DNA of 64,000 nucleotides from Balaenoptera acutorostrata (Eukaryota; Chordata; Mammalia; Artiodactyla; Balaenopteridae), in NCBI RefSeq assembly GCF_949987535.1, contig NC_080074.1, forward strand, positions 23,457,268 to 23,521,267, written 5' to 3'. The notes beneath the pieces are model-generated. The model was not told the DNA's origin, ran no database searches, and was given only the letters and a program-made list of their open reading frames with translations. Shown here piece after piece: positions 48,959-60,860 of this stretch (position 1 is its first letter; each line of letters begins with the position of its first letter). Made by a program: the position numbers and the translations under genes.

Positions 48959-50472
48959 TTAGCGTTTTCCACGCTTTTTAATTACTTTGAACACTTCCCT
49001 TCCAAACAATGTTCCGCCTTTAAAGGGAGTAACAGCCAGCTTATTCTTAGAATCTGGATTAATTTTGCAATCTTTTAGCCAGAGATATCGGCGACCTAAA
49101 GTGGAAGATCCCATGGTATGAGCAGCCATTTTTATTTCATCAAAGGCAGCTTCACAAAGAAATGAGGCCGCATCGTATGTTTTGCTTAGCATCCCAAGTG
49201 CCTGGTGCACGTGACTAGGATCTGAGCTGAGAATTTGTGCAGCCTGACTAATGTCTGCCTGCATAGCCCGAACTACAAAGGCAGTATGGGTTGCAATCCG
49301 CAATGCTGATGCTGCAGCTTCATACGTTCCACAAAGTGCTAAGTCCAACTGTTTATCACAGGACTCAGGGGAAGCTGCCTGAATACCTGCTGGTGGAGTG
49401 GCTTCAGAAATAAACCCTAGGATTTCATCATCTACTTTTGGAACTGATAATATCTGTGTTGCCTCTCTGGAAGAAATTGGATACTTGCATGCCAATGAAG
49501 GCAGCTGCCTGTCAATTTGCTGCCACTCCTCTTCAATTACTTTTAAAATAGATTCATGGAAGGGAAAAGATAGTTCGGGGGCATCTATTTTATCATGCTG
49601 TGATTGCTTAGACATTTCTATGCCTAAGGTAGTGAGTGAGTGAGAGACAACGGTTTTTGCAGAAGAAGACATCAGTTCAGATCCAGGTATATTTTGAAAT
49701 GCCACAGAGGAACCTGAATCCTTTTCTTCTACTGACTTCTCACTGAGTCTAGGTAATTTTCGTGGAGGAGACAGGGATTCTGTTTCTCGAAAATTGGGTG
49801 CATCAATTCTCTTCCATATATTTTCTACATCCAGTGGGGGTGTAGAGCTAGAAGTCCCAGGCAAACTACCTACTCCACCCTGGACCAACAGAGAATTGAC
49901 GTAATCTCTGATTGCCTTAGCCAGTGGTGGAGAAATTACTTGTGATCTCTCAGACTCTTCTAGTGCTCTCCTTTCACTGGAGAGAACTGACTGATCTGAA
50001 ACATGGGACCTCTCAGTACATAATGGTTGAATTCCACTTTTCTCTCCACAGTAAATATTTTCTACTATGTCTTTATAGCAAGTACTGGTGGTTTCTTTAA
50101 TCAGTGAAGGAGAAGCTGCAGCAGAGACCAACATGGCAGCGAGTTCATGCTGAGGAGATGTCGAAGAACTTTTCTCTAAACATCTATCATGGCTAGACTT
50201 GGAGGAAACAAACAAATTCCCTCCAGAGGCTAACTTCTGCAACTGTTCCCTGCCAGGCAAGGCTGTGGCAATAAGAGGTTCCCTAGGTGGGTCTCCCTTA
50301 GAAGAATGTACTTTCTTAGCTGCCTGTTGTTCAGTCCTGCCCAAAGGAGGACGGGTGGAGATTTCAGGAAAAGAAATACCCTGAAAAAATCCACCAGAGG
50401 GAGTAGTTGCAAGTTCAGAAAAAGGAACAAAATCCCTAGTGGACTTCACTTTCTTGTGTTCTTTCTTCTTTC
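48959..50472 (-). CDS. TMPO: TMPO exon 4: LAP2-alpha-specific terminal exon
   Basis: Encodes residues 189-692 of LAP2-alpha in one 1514-nt exon, including the TAA at 48959-48961. The acceptor reads CTCTACAG|GAAAG. The exon opens with a lysine-rich segment (GKKKEHKK, the family's nuclear localisation region). A long, probably disordered Ser/Pro-rich part follows, then a helical C-terminal region (about residues 450-690) which in this family forms the dimeric coiled coil and binds A-type lamins and pRb. There is no membrane segment, as expected for the nucleoplasmic isoform. Human LAP2-alpha is 694 aa; this copy is two residues shorter and ends KKRGKR. The frame is fully open with no damage. 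The exon reads through to its own 3'UTR and poly(A) signal. Confidence 0.97.
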
Positions 50473-51481
50473 CTGTAGAGGCAAAAGAGGCAGGAAGTTT
50501 AAGCATTACTTGGGTTTAAGCTGATTCTATTCTTTGCCTCTTTGCTAATAACATAGTGCTGTTGAAGGAACATTCTGAACAACCAATTTGACAGACTGTG
50601 CCCTGGCAGGCAATGCTTATGGAGACATAATCAATTTGAGACATTCAATAGTCATGAAATTAACAAACAAGTCATATGAATTAAAAATTTATAAGTGTCG
50701 AGTTGTTCTTAAAATAAATTTTAAAAGGTCATTTATTTCATGTACTATTCGAAAAATATTTATATACCATGGCCAAATTTTCTTAAAATAGTCTACTAAA
50801 AACATGTCAAAATATTTACTATAAAGTTTTCTTGAAATCAGATCTTCTAGCAAAAACTATAAATTTAAATGCTTATCAATATGAGAACAGAGAAAACATG
50901 TCGTATGTAAATACTACTGCTACATATTAATTACGGGAAATAAATCAGACACATGAAATCAATCAGTAAGAGATCTTAATATAACAGAGTAAAGAAAAGC
51001 AAGTGATAAGATTTAGCATATCACTTATACAGATTTTTTTTCAAGTACAAAATAATACCATGTATTAGGCAGATGCATATGAAAGAGTATTTAAAATCAG
51101 GCTGGAAAGATAATCATATTAATGACAGTGGTTGCTTCTGTGGAGATGATACTTAGAAAGGGATAACTGGGGAAACTTTGTCTCTACTTGTAATACTTTT
51201 TTCTCTTAGAAAGATGAAATTTGCAGCAAAAAAGATAAAGAGTGATTTTACGTGACAAAAAATTAGACATTTCTACTTTTCTGTTTCTTAGAATTCTCAA
51301 CAAAAGGTATTTAAATCAAATTACTTGGAGGACTACTCTAGTGATATGAACAAAATTTACATATATCTTGGTAATATTATTTAAAATTTTATCTTCTTCA
51401 TGGTTACTGTATCTTATGAGTCTGAAAAGAATTTGATTTTTTTTTGATTATATACTTTATTAACATCATATAAAATTTTAC
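50473..51481 (-). other. TMPO: TMPO intron 3
   Basis: 1.0 kb AT-rich intron between the shared exon 3 and the alpha exon. I see no repeat or gene in it. Confidence 0.8.
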
Positions 51482-51640
51482 CTTCTTCATTGTCACTGTA
51501 TCTGTCAGAGTCATTACTTCCATTCTGTCTTGTATTTTCCACTGAAGAAGAAATTGCTGGCAGAGGAGTAGAAGATCTAGATTCTGTGCCTTGTTCCCTC
51601 AGTTTCAACAGCTTTTTCTCATATAGCTTCCTGGTTGTTC
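51482..51640 (-). CDS. TMPO: TMPO coding exon 3: end of LEM domain and Ser-rich linker
   Basis: Encodes residues 136-188, the last exon common to alpha and membrane isoforms. It completes the LEM domain (TTRKLYEKKLLKL) and continues into a Ser/Asn-rich acidic linker ending SDRYSDNEE. The acceptor reads AATACAG|GAACAACC and the donor GAAG|GTAAAA, phase 1. The final G can pair with GA of exon 4 (Gly, alpha) or AC of exon 5 (Asp, beta), so both splice choices keep the frame. This is the branch point of the gene's alternative splicing and terminal-exon choice. Confidence 0.97.
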
Positions 51641-52479
51641 CTGTATTAAGGTAGAATTTGCTTTATTACTTGTATTGTCTTATTTAAGATCCAGCTCAGA
51701 CATTAGCTTCAGAAACATTAAAATGTTACTTTTCAGTTTCCTTTTCTAAACTTAAATGCTTAAAAATACTACATAATGGATTCTTTTCTAAAACAGGCAT
51801 TTTTCTGGGATGTTAATACATGATTATAACAATGGTTTTTTGTTTTTGTTTTTTTTTGTAGAATGAAATACATAATAGATTGATTTAGGTCTTACTATGG
51901 ATAACTTATTGAAGAGCCATGTATGACTGAGTATCTTTGACTGAAAAGTTTTGAACTCTGTGTAATTTCTCTAGTACTAAGTAATAGTACTTGCCTTTGT
52001 AGAAAAATCATGTTTATAAACAGAGTGTACTCCTCTGAATTATTATGATTAAAATCCCACAACTCTAAGAGACTAATATGCCTATAAAGGCCATTCAGTT
52101 ATGGGAAAAGTCCTAAAAGTCACATTTTAAAAAACTGAATATATCTGACACCTAGCACTGAGTAAATTTAAGATGTTAAATCATATTTCAATATACTGCT
52201 GCAGTAAAAATGACCTTTTACGGAAAATGTGTGTTACACAGAGAAATGATTTGCCAATTAGATAGCAAAGTAAAATTGATTATAAATAATTTAGTAACAT
52301 ATTTCAACATCAATGACAATTTAAAACTAAATATAGCTTTTACTTTCTGGTTTACACTAGCTATATGTCTTTCCCTGATTTCTATAAGATGAATAAAATG
52401 ATAAACATATATTTTTTAGAAACAATACATATCTCAGAATGTTACAGATAAGTAGTCTTAAGATGAACAGCTGGGGAGG

Positions 52480-52790
52480 GGGAAATAAGGAGACGCTGGC
52501 CTTAAAATTTCAGTTACACAAGATGAATAAGTTCTAGAAATCTAAGTATAGCTTGGGCTATAGTTAACAACACTGTATTACATCCTTGAAATTTGCTAGG
52601 AAGGTAGATCTTAAGTGCTCTCACCACACATACATGCATAAGAGAAAACTCTGTGAAGTGATGGATATGTTAATTAGCTTGATTATGGTGATCATTTCAC
52701 AATGTACATGTATATTAAAACAGCAAGTTGTACACCTTAAATGTACAACGTTTGTTTGTCAATTATACCTTAATAAAGCTGGGGAAAAAA
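52480..52790 (+). mobile_element. L1 3' end in intron 2, antisense to TMPO
   Basis: CACCTTAAATGTACAACGTT and AATTATACCTTAATAAAGCT mark the typical L1MA/B-type 3' end. Confidence 0.75.
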
Positions 52791-53055
52791 TAAACAACTG
52801 GTATATCAACATGTAATTTAATGTATGTTGATACACAATACACAGTCTTCAGCACCTCCCTTTTGTAATTTTAAATGAACAATATAAAAAGGGTATCAAA
52901 TGTCTGTTGGTAATTATACTAATAGGCTTATTATCATCTCTTGGGAAGCCGTACATTAAATAAGACAAAAGAAAGACGATATTCTAAATTCTTATTTGCA
53001 ACTACACCTATAGGTAAAAAACAACCCCCAAATCTACAGTATTCAAAATTTTACA

Positions 53056-53275
53056 GGGACTTCCTTGGTGGTCCAGTGGTTAAGCATCCGCCTTCCAATG
53101 CAGGGGACGCGGGATCAATCCATGAGCAGGGAAGTAAGATCCCACACCTGTGGGTCAACTAAGCCCACGTGGCACAACTAGAGAGAAGCCCATGTGCTGC
53201 AACGATAGCCCGTATGCCACAACGAAGATCCCAGGTGCCGCAACTAAGACCTGATGCGGTCAATTAAAAAAAAAA
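53056..53275 (+). mobile_element. CHR-type SINE (intron 2), shortened body
   Basis: Plus copy with head GGGACTTCCTTGGTGGTCCA, several GCCGCAAC-type units and an A tail. The B-box (GGATCAATCC) has drifted. Confidence 0.9.
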
Positions 53276-53901
53276 AATCTTTTTTTTACACAACTTAGAA
53301 GATCAAATAGAACTTTCTCATCTTGAGGTTATTGCCAAGACCCTCCAAAATTAAGGCACAATCAGCCTTGCAAACTCACTGACTTAACAGTAACCAAATG
53401 ATGGAAATCCAGGGTATTTACTTTTAAGTTTTCTCTTTTCGGTTTGTTCTTTAGTTTTCAGTTTGTTCTTGAATTCCAATCAAGACAAGACTTTTTAAAA
53501 GGTACTTTTAATGATAACTGAAAGTGGGTACTATGCTGGGAATTGAATAACTTGAGTTCTTTTAACAAGTCTGTCACTAACTTACTGATTTGGATTAATT
53601 TGGCCAGCTATGTTACCTCAGATTTTCCTCAATTGTCATATAAGACCCATATGTCTCATCAAGTAGTATGACATGGGCACAATACGAAACAATCTCAACA
53701 GAGGTAATCTTGGGGATTAATTAGTTCAATTCTCTCATTTTATTTCTCTCATTTATATAGTTAGGGAAACTAAGGTCCTGGTCATATAAATGATTAATGA
53801 CAGACTGGTCCTTGGAATGAAAACTCTACCTGCTAGACAAGAGGGGTAAACAGTGTGGGGTACTGCTTCATAAAAAGATATTTTAAATTTTATCAGCTTA
53901 C

Positions 53902-54028
53902 CCACAATAGGACCAGGGTTCACTCCATATTTCACAAGCTGATCCAGAAGGTCTTCATTAGAGAGCTCTGTTACATCTAGATCATCTTTATCTTCTAGTC
54001 TGGGTTTATCAGTTTTCTTTGTGGCTTT
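53902..54028 (-). CDS. TMPO: TMPO coding exon 2: LEM domain, first part
   Basis: Encodes residues 94-135 plus one base of codon 136, shared by all isoforms. The acceptor reads TTTACAG|AAAGCC and the donor GTGG|GTAAGC. It starts with the basic KATKKTDKPR linker and then most of the LEM domain (helix region DVTELSNEDLLDQLVKYGVN, then PGPIVG), the module that binds barrier-to-autointegration factor. Length is 127 nt, leaving phase 1, which the next exon completes as GGA. Apparent open frame on either side is intron. Confidence 0.97.
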
Positions 54029-56544
54029 CTGTAAACGAAGTCCAGTTATCATTTCCACATGAATTTTAAAATGTTCATTTATAGATACTATATAAATAAC
54101 ACTGCATATAATAAACATGCAAATTTACCTTCAAGTTGATTTATAGTAGAGCTTAGCAATTTGATTAAATTAAAAGCAACTTATTATTCAAAAGTATTTT
54201 CTAAGTTCCCCTGTAATTATACAAACCTAATAAGCCAAGCAAGTAACTCAAATTTTAGATATTACTGTTAGAATAGTCAATTTTGGTTAACCTAGCTAAA
54301 GAGGTGATGGCATCAAAAATTCAAAAGAGCAAAAAGTCTGGGTCTAAACATTTTCATCCAGATAACTGTAAATACAATTTCCGACTGGTTTTTCTATACT
54401 CCTTGAAAGTTTAAATTAATCCAGGAAAGTTTAAGATTTTACCATAAAGGTTTATACATGTTATGTATAAAAATGATTTCTTTTAAACAAGCATATCAAA
54501 ATTTAAGAAGCCCAAATGAATATTCTTCTTGTAATACAGTGACTTTAAGAGCCAGTTTTTGACTCATGAAGGAAGTCAGACTCTGGCTACATATCACCTC
54601 TGACACAGCTTTGTTGCCACACATAGTCTATATGACCATTTCACTAAGACTAGCTGAAAAGCGTGGAACAAGCTTTGAGAAAAAATTTAAAGGCAGTTTT
54701 TAAAAGAATTTAAGCAATGGCATTCTTTATTGGAAAAACTATATAAACTTCCAAGGTTAAACAGGGGAAGGGAGCAAAAGTATGGTTAGCTTTTAGGGTT
54801 GTGGCAAATAGCTTTACAAATGTCTCAGTAATCCCAGTAACCATCAGAGCACAGAATATAAACGGCTGTTTAAATAATGGCCACAAACATCAGTCAATGT
54901 AGGCCCAAATTACTGTTTAAGGCAGAAGAGTCAATACTGCATCCTAGAAATATTTTATGCGAAATAGCAAAAATCATAAAGCTGTATGGGCTGTTTACTT
55001 TCCAGTGATGCTGAGGGGGAAAGAAAAATCAGGCATTATTTGGTCATGTATTAGAATTTGTTTTTCAACCAAATAAAAATGTGAAATACTTCACATAAAG
55101 AACATAATAAGAACAATAATGTCAACTCATGAGAAATCTTCAATACAATTTTTTAAATGTCTGTGAAAAGTTACCAAGAGTACTTTCAGAAGGCTTTAAT
55201 ATTGTACTAATCTAGGATCATCAAGCTCAAATCTTAAGCAACTCACACCTTGATGTCAAAATAGCTGCCTAGAGTCTAAAAGTCCTATATATCAAATCCC
55301 TGAATTCTTTAGAGAAGACTTCTTTTTTTTTTTTAAATCAAAGAGACTTAATCCTGTGACCTACTTGAATATTCCAAAAGTGTGGACAGGTCGGGAAGAA
55401 AAACCCCACTGTGTAACATAAATACTTTAAACAAAAAAAAGCAGTCAGGTACAGATTACTTGTAGAAAAAAATCCCTCTAACCCTAACAATGTTCAAATC
55501 CTACTCCTAACCAAACATCCAGGAATTTCAACTTCCTGAAGCAGTGTGAGGTTTTCAAGAAATAATCTGTCTTTGGCACTTACTACATTCTGCTTACTTT
55601 TTATTAGTTATCTGTACATATGTTTTACCTTCTCCAGATGGTAAACTCCTTGAACGACAGTCCTTAAGTCTGGTTTGTTATCAAAACGTCAAAACTTTAG
55701 GGAAAGTTGCCCCTATTTTAAAAAGTCTTACCCCATTCTGAGTCCTAATATTGGGCCTGACAATCTGTATTTTGATGTGTAGCTCAGGTGATTTTAGATG
55801 TAGCATTTAAGAGGGTAACACAAAGCAGGAGCACTGTCATATTGTATCCCAAGCAGCTAAAATTAAAAAGAGTGCCTGACACAGGAATAGGTACCTGATA
55901 CATGTTTTGTTGAATGAATGAATCAGAGTGCCATCTGGTGAGGGGGAAATAAACCACTTATTTTTAAAAACCAATTTCTTATTAAGAAAAAACAAAGACT
56001 TAGCATATCCAAGCAGGAAATCAACTCCCTCACATTTTCTTAAAACATATTGAAAATCTACAGCTGTACAAGGAAATTTTAAGTAAAGGCCAATAAACTG
56101 GCATAAGGTAAGTCAAATAGAGCAGGTGCTTGTAACGGGCCACCTGAGTTTTATTTTTATGGAGAAAAGCTCCAGAAAAGTAATGCCATTCTATGAAATA
56201 CCAAATTTAATAAGAATAAAAATTGGGAGTATACATATTTATCAAGCCAGCAGTTTCAACCAGGAAGAAGGAGCCATTAGTTGTAATGATTTCTGCCTCC
56301 AGAGAACTTTGTTCCTTTAAGCAAATCATGTAATCTCTTAGTTTCCTTCGGTCAAAATACCAAGTACCATCTATGTGCCAGGCACTGTTCTCCAGTTTCT
56401 TCCCAACTACCAGATGATCTCTAATTTCTTTTTCAACTTTAAAATCCAAAAGTTCTGTGATATCACCTATGAACCACTCTTATTTAAATCTCTACCATTA
56501 GTAGCAAAGATGCTGAAGTGTAACTAATTATTACTACAGAGCAG

Positions 56545-56720
56545 ATTCTATTGAGCATTTATATACCAAATTGTGTTCTAAGTGCTTTATATGTATTAAC
56601 TTATTGAATCCTAAAAATCGTATGCGACAGATACTAATATCCCCATTTTACAAGAGAGGAAACAAGTCCAAAGTTGTTCATGTAACTCAGGCAATCTGCA
56701 TACCCAGTTATATGGTAACA
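56545..56720 (-). mobile_element. MIR copy (intron 1)
   Basis: TTCTAAGTGCTTTATATGTA and CCCCATTTTACAAGAGAGGA are complementary MIR wording. Confidence 0.65.
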
Positions 56721-56869
56721 TTTGAGCAGACTTTACATATACGTCACTTTCACAAACTTACCCCATCCACTTCTGAATACATTATGGTAGCACTGTATTG
56801 TTCTGGCATTAAATAAAGACAACAAAATTCAGAAATCACATGTTGTAATAGCTAACATGTGCTGTAGTT

Positions 56870-57062
56870 GCTGAGCACTAGACATCTTCACAAATGCAAC
56901 CTCATGTAATCCTCTATCTAAGTAGCTATTAGATTATTCCTATTTCAGATGAAAACTGAGCATCTGATAGGCAATGCTCTTTGTTCGAGGTCATCTGAAT
57001 AAGGGCAGAACTGGAATTTGAATCTATAATTCTGATTCAGAAGTCCATACACTTAACACCTT
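56870..57062 (-). mobile_element. MIR copy (intron 1)
   Basis: CATGTAATCCTCTATCTAAG … GGAATTTGAATCTATAATTC … ACACTTAACACC, complementary MIR order. Confidence 0.6.
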
Positions 57063-59921
57063 ACTGTAGAATACAGTGGTCAATTTATGATTTAACTTTT
57101 ACTACCCAACATACTCTTTACTGTTCTGTTCCATGTCATTAAATATTTCCTGTTAAGAATTCATAATTCATCAGATCAGACCATTCAAAAATGCTATGCT
57201 CCAATGGATTCCAAACAGCTACACTGCTCTGCACCCTGGAACTAAAAGGCAGACCATCAACTCTGTATGTAAATGTTTATTTTTGTGTTGACAATGCTGA
57301 TAATTTCATCACTGGAAAATACTGGTTACCATCAAGATGCAGAAAAAGCACAGAAATAAGAAAACTAAAAACTAAAACCAAATTTTGAACATGCAAATAT
57401 TTTGTCCTATCACACCAAGTGTACCTGACCATGGCAATAGCTGAAATGAAACAATTTCTCCTTTAGTTAAAAATACTCTTCATAAACCCATGCTTAAATC
57501 GAAGGTATATGCTATGTCCTTGGCCAAATCCATGTTAATGTTTGATTTGTCTTAAAATGTTAAAAATTCACCATTTAAAAAAATCTGCCTTATCTGAAAC
57601 TGTCAAACATAATTTGGCTTTCTCCTAGATCATAAATATTCTTTAAAAAATGTGACTCTATATTGTTATTACACATGGGGCTAACAATGACTAGAACATA
57701 AAACACTGTACATATAAAAGGAGAATAATTTTATATACCAATTATTATAAACGGTCTAAGGTTATTTTCTTATAAATTCAATATATTTTTTCCTATGCCT
57801 GATAAAAAAAATTTATCAGACTCCTTAGTTATATTAGGACTCATTTTTACTTAATGTGCTTTAAAAGCAGAAAATGACGTTACTGACCAACTACCACTAT
57901 TAACTTTTTCAAGTTGTTGACACCACTGCACCCAGCCCAGGGTACACATTTTTGAGTTTTAAATACACAAGGTAGAAAAAACTTAAAGCTGTCTTTGACA
58001 CAGTTGATATCTATATGGATTCAAACATTGAGATACACGCTACTGGACATAGGAGGTTCTCTTAAAAAATTAACTATGGTGGTTGGCAGGTCTGCAGAAA
58101 TCAAATTCCTGCAGTTAAGAGCGCATGATAGGAACTCAAAAATGTTGGATAATTGAACTAAAATTTTAAAATTTTACATTCAGGTCTTCTTACACCCCAA
58201 AGAACACAGGGTAGACTGGGACATACCCTCTTTGAAAAAGTTGGAAGGAAAAACATCAAAACCGAGATAGCTGTTTCTGTCGACAGCGAATCATCATCAA
58301 AATAAGAATGAATAATCCTATCATAAACATACAACCAAATACTTCCACAGCTCAAGAATGATACATTTGCACAGGAGACCAACATAAGGTTCTATAGAAG
58401 ACTTAAAAAAAAAAAAAAGTGTGCTGATTTAAATGGAAGATATTTCATTTTCAACCAAATTTTTACTAAAATAGTTTGAATATTACTTTCATTTTCAGAG
58501 GGGTTGGGGAGAAACAGGTAAGGGATATACTATATTTCAAAAATAAATTTCTTATTATGGAGTACAGTGGCTTTCTTCAAATCCAAAAACAAGACATGAG
58601 AAACAAGAAGGTGTGACTGATCTTTTACTTATCAAACCAATATTTATTTGGCACTACTATGTGCCATGCATCGATTTAAGACATAAGGTTTTCAATTTTT
58701 CTAAAGCTCAGGCTAAGATTTAATTAAATCCACATGTGTCTATTATATCTTTCCTTCATTTCCATCTGGGTAGTCCAGAAAATACAATGGATAAATTTTT
58801 TAAAACTGAAGTTAAGATAACTTTGAAAGAAGCAGTCATTTTAAGTTATACTAGTAATCAGTACAACTCTAAACTCCACTTTCAATGTTTTACAAAGCAT
58901 TGTACTTTACACCAGTCACTAGTTTTAACTACATTCTATTATGATTTGAAGCCTGATAACCAGGCAGATTCATACTAGTAGCACATAAAACCCCACAGAA
59001 CAAAACCCAAACTATTCTCAAACGAAATATGCATTTGCTGGAGCCAATCTGAATTTACCCGGGATTAGATATCCCAAATTGCAACACTGACAGAGCAGAA
59101 TGTCATGAAATAAACATTTCTCCTGATTCCGAAGCTTCTCTTTTCTTCATGCAAATACACCAAAAGGAAAAACAACCCCAAAAACCCCTAAAACCCAAGC
59201 CCTAAGTAACTAGAATTTTAAAATATTTGAGCGTCTATGATAACCGCTCAAAGATGTATTTGAAAATGCTCGTTTAATTTAGAGTAACGCTGCCCCGCCA
59301 AAAGACGGCCTGCTGCTGGAAAGGAGTAACACAAACAAGAAAAACATAAACCGTTCAAAAAGCCCTCCATATGCAAAAAAACATAAAAAGGCGGGAATTT
59401 CTTTATTTCAAATTTTGGTTAGGTATCAGTATGTCACAAATTGCCCTCCAGGGAGCGCTCTGACACCCGGTTACTAGTCATTTCGGTTAATAAAGCGGGA
59501 AAACGCTCGAACGTAACCTGTAGCCATTTCGAACTGACCCTCCTTAGGGCTTTCGAAAAGGGCAGGGAAGTCTCCGTCCAGCTGCCCACTCCCGGCGGCC
59601 GGGCGTCCAGGGACACAGAGCTGCCTGCGCGCGCCCATCACCCGCGCGCAACCCGAGAGCAAACGCCAACTTCACACCCCCCGACACACCGCGGCTAAAA
59701 CGCGCGCCTCGCGACCCTAACTTCGGGGCTCTCCTCTCCAGCGCCCTTCCCTCTCAGAGTCCGAGGGCCCGCAGACCCAGATGCCAGCTCCCCGGGAGGG
59801 TGGGGGGATAGCCCCGCCGCCGAGGAGGCCCGAGGGAGGGCTGAGAGCGCGCGGGGGGGGGGGGGCGGAGAGCGCCCACCGCTAAACGCCCGCCTTTGTG
59901 GCTCCGGCCGTGCGTCCTTAC

Positions 59922-60200
59922 CCTGCCGACGGCGGCGCGGCTGCGGCCCGCAGCGGCAGCCCCGGAGCCCAGGACCGGGGTAGGTTCGCGCTCTTCGTCG
60001 CTGGAGAAGTCCGGGGGCCCCTTGCTGTTGGCGCCGGCGGCGAGCGGCTGCCGGTTGCGCGTCGTGAGGTGCTGCAGGTACAGCTGCACGTACACGTCTT
60101 TGCGCTGCTCCCCGGCCGGGAGCGTCACATTGTTGGCGACCAACTCACTCTTCAACTTCTCTTTCGTCAGGACCGAGGGGTCTTCCAGGAACTCCGGCAT
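59922..60200 (-). CDS. TMPO: TMPO coding exon 1: start codon and LEM-like domain
   Basis: Encodes residues 1-93, shared by all LAP2 isoforms. It begins [16 protein letters not shown] and contains the LEM-like fold (about residues 1-50), which in this family binds DNA rather than BAF. An acidic serine stretch (FSSDEERE) and an Ala/Arg-rich linker follow. The ATG at 60200 is the first in-frame ATG: the open frame extends upstream but has only a GTG at 60242. The start has G at -3. The donor after residue 93 reads AGG|GTAAGG, phase 0. The exon lies in the CpG island, hence the very high GC and the many spurious open frames on both strands here. The sequence is nearly identical to mammalian LAP2, so identification is firm. 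Confidence 0.98.
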
Positions 60201-60640
60201 CTCGGCGGCGGCGACGAATCCCCTTCCCCGCAGCCCTCGCACCCGCCGCTCACGCCGGCGCGCTCGCTCCTCGCCCGGGGGGGGGGGTGGGGGGCCGCGC
60301 TACCGCCTCCGAGTCTCACAGCTCCCGGCCGGGACTTGCGACGCGGAGCACAGCGGAAACTCGCGCACACAAAGCCAAGCCAACGCCGGACACAAAAGCC
60401 CCTGCAGAACAAGCGGGGCCCAGTGCAGCCAAGCCAGGAATCCGCACGAACCCCAGCGCACACCCCACGGCCAAGGGAGAGCAGCCTCTTCGCCCACGCC
60501 CCAAGAACGAGCGCCGCCATTGGCCCGCGGCCGGAGGAAGCGCGGCGGTGATTGGCGGGACGCCTCGCGCGGGTTCCATTAGCCGCGGCGCCCTGCTAGA
60601 GGTGGTGGAAACGCAGTTTAAAAGCCGCTCGGGCGGGAGC
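60201..60640 (-). promoter_or_regulatory. TMPO: TMPO promoter: TATA-less, paired CCAAT boxes and E2F-like site
   Basis: GC-rich sequence directly upstream of the start codon without a TATA box. On the minus strand two CCAAT boxes (60519-60523 and 60551-60555) are 32 bp apart, a spacing typical of NF-Y pairs. On the plus strand TTGGCGGGA at 60552-60560 fits an E2F site and overlaps the second CCAAT box. A TTTAAA at 60617-60622 could be a weak CHR-like element. This layout is common in cell-cycle-regulated promoters. The exact transcription start cannot be read. Confidence 0.65.
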
Positions 60641-60860
60641 TCTGGTGCGTGGCTTGTTCCTGTTTCCCTTTTTCTCCTCATTTTTCTTAGGGTGGCGATA
60701 AGGGACAAGTCGTACTGCTTTTTGTGCGCCGTTTCCTCTCCCTCCCCCTGCTGGAGAAGCAGCTTTTCTCTCCGGGGTCGGTCGCCGGCGAACGGGCCGG
60801 ATTTCACGGCAGCTGCGAGGACCCGGGCTGGGCCTCTCTCAATTCCGGGACACTAGTTCA

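Larger units (their letters stand above)
51641..53901 (-). other. TMPO: TMPO intron 2
   Basis: 2.3 kb intron with the 3' end of an old L1 (about 52480-52790, plus strand) and one CHR SINE (53056-53275, plus strand). No coding sequence is seen. Confidence 0.8.
54029..59921 (-). other. TMPO: TMPO intron 1
   Basis: 5.9 kb between GTAAGG and TTTACAG. Contains decayed MIR copies at about 56545-56720 and 56870-57062 and an L2/MIR-like scrap near 55830-55925. There are no SINEs of the CHR type and no other gene. The remainder is AT-rich and unassigned. Confidence 0.8.
33150..60560 (-). other. TMPO: TMPO gene locus (thymopoietin / LAP2), complete
   Basis: This is the whole transcription unit of TMPO on the minus strand, from the CpG-island promoter to the last poly(A) signal. 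The translated exons match the known lamina-associated polypeptide 2 isoforms throughout. Coding exons in transcription order are 59922-60200, 53902-54028, 51482-51640, 48959-50472 (alpha only), 45978-46075, 38053-38172, 37858-37953, 37334-37444, 36230-36318 and 35157-35442. All introns are GT-AG. The alpha path totals 2079 nt including the stop (692 aa); the beta path totals 1365 nt including the stop (454 aa, the length of human LAP2-beta as I recall it). LAP2 proteins tether chromatin and lamins to the nuclear envelope or nucleoplasm. Transcript ends are inferred, not seen. Confidence 0.97.
59570..60860. promoter_or_regulatory. CpG island over TMPO exon 1
   Basis: Base composition shifts abruptly from AT-rich to dense CG dinucleotides, then back. 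It covers the first exon, the start of intron 1 and about 650 bp upstream. It includes long G runs (about 59852-59865 and 60279-60294) that could form G-quadruplexes. Several long open frames on both strands here are by-products of the composition. Confidence 0.85.

Noticed and set aside
60201..60242. Longer N-terminus for LAP2 (14 extra residues)
   Set aside because: The extension begins at a GTG, not an ATG, and known LAP2 starts at MPEFLEDP with a reasonable start context.
59896..60856. Plus-strand open frames of 189-228 codons opposite TMPO exon 1
   Set aside because: These come from CpG-island composition antisense to a verified coding exon. There is no homology, and frames overlap on both strands.
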